Below, in pieces: positions 63,883 to 64,000 of a stretch of 64,000 nt of DNA. The notes under the pieces are model-generated. The model saw only the letters and a program-made list of their open reading frames with translations. It had not been told where the DNA came from and made no database searches. The position numbers and the translations under genes are program-made. Numbering within the stretch: position 1 is the first letter of the stretch; each line of letters starts with the position of its first letter. The stretch is taken from positions 434,001 through 498,000 of the forward strand of contig NZ_BAABDD010000001.1 in NCBI RefSeq assembly GCF_039539445.1. The letters run 5' to 3'. Origin of the DNA: Salinactinospora qingdaonensis. Lineage in GTDB: Bacteria; Actinomycetota; Actinomycetes; Streptosporangiales; Streptosporangiaceae.

Positions 63883-64000
63883 TCAGGTGTGGGCGAGCAG
63901 TCGCCCGACGAGGATGTGGACATCGGTCCAGGGGTTTTTGGCAGTGGGGTGGGCCTGCTCTGGGAAGTTCTCGGCGAGCTTGGCCGCCCGGTCGATGGCG
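63883..64000 (-). CDS. Partial CDS, C-terminal 38 residues, probably next DISARM gene
   Basis: The window ends inside a minus-strand frame whose visible part reads ENFPEQAHPTAKNPWTDVHI and ends VGRLLAHT with a TGA at 63883-63885. It lies directly upstream of drmA in the same direction, so it could be the next DISARM gene or an unrelated one. Too short to identify. Confidence 0.55.
   Translation of the reverse strand, partial: AIDRAAKLAENFPEQAHPTAKNPWTDVHILVGRLLAHT

Overview
The window is GC-rich, codon-biased actinobacterial chromosome. SARP regulators, an ECF sigma factor with a fused ZAS domain, an LPVTG surface protein, an exact CelR-type operator next to a CBM2 enzyme, and repeats of the kind I associate with Nocardiopsis all point to Nocardiopsaceae (Nocardiopsis, Streptomonospora or Thermobifida relatives). 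This assignment comes from gene content only; no 16S or marker gene is present.

Left part (1-4.5 kb): a site-2 protease with CBS domains, a GntR/FadR regulator, and a decayed nitrate-assimilation locus. An intact FAD/[2Fe-2S] reductase is followed by a nitrate reductase remnant (last ~110 residues) joined to the first ~45 residues of a NarK-type transporter. From 4.9 to 21.2 kb lies a compact biosynthetic cluster: MFS exporter, ArsR-type regulator, then phzC-SDR-phzD-phzE (chorismate to 3-hydroxyanthranilate), a SARP-NB-ARC-TPR activator, and a three-gene operon of SRPBCC protein, AMP-ligase and medium-chain reductase. PhzF, PhzB/A and PhzG are absent, so the expected product is a 3-hydroxyanthranilate derivative, not a phenazine. 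An AT-rich stretch separates the two divergent regulatory arms, and both cluster edges carry broken genes (nitrate genes on the left, a PfkB kinase on the right).

Middle (22-33.6 kb): a CelR-controlled CBM2-SGNH esterase, an EPSD-repeat LPVTG wall protein, a membrane-spanning ECF sigma factor, a second SARP regulator, two small-molecule methyltransferases, a GNAT-like protein and an HxlR regulator. Two intergenic regions here hold short boxes repeated every 11 bp, which look like SARP and HxlR operators.

33.7-45 kb: two near-identical tRNA-Lys(CTT) genes in the same orientation bracket a Ser/Thr kinase and a four-gene membrane operon (YqiJ-like OB-fold protein, flotillin, 1658-residue AAA ATPase, second SPFH protein). 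A relic of a duplicated flotillin/YqiJ start region sits upstream. 45.2-48.8 kb is a peptidoglycan-recycling locus (amino-sugar kinase, RpiR regulator, MurQ). Next come a DUF218 protein, a second medium-chain reductase, and a UvrD-like helicase whose N-terminus looks like a RelE/ParE fold.

Right part (54-64 kb): a secreted-protein group (Tat-exported GH64 glucanase, beta/gamma-crystallin-like protein, two tandem aerolysin-like candidates), then a DISARM-type anti-phage core drmA-drmB-drmC on the minus strand. Its upstream genes continue beyond the window edge.
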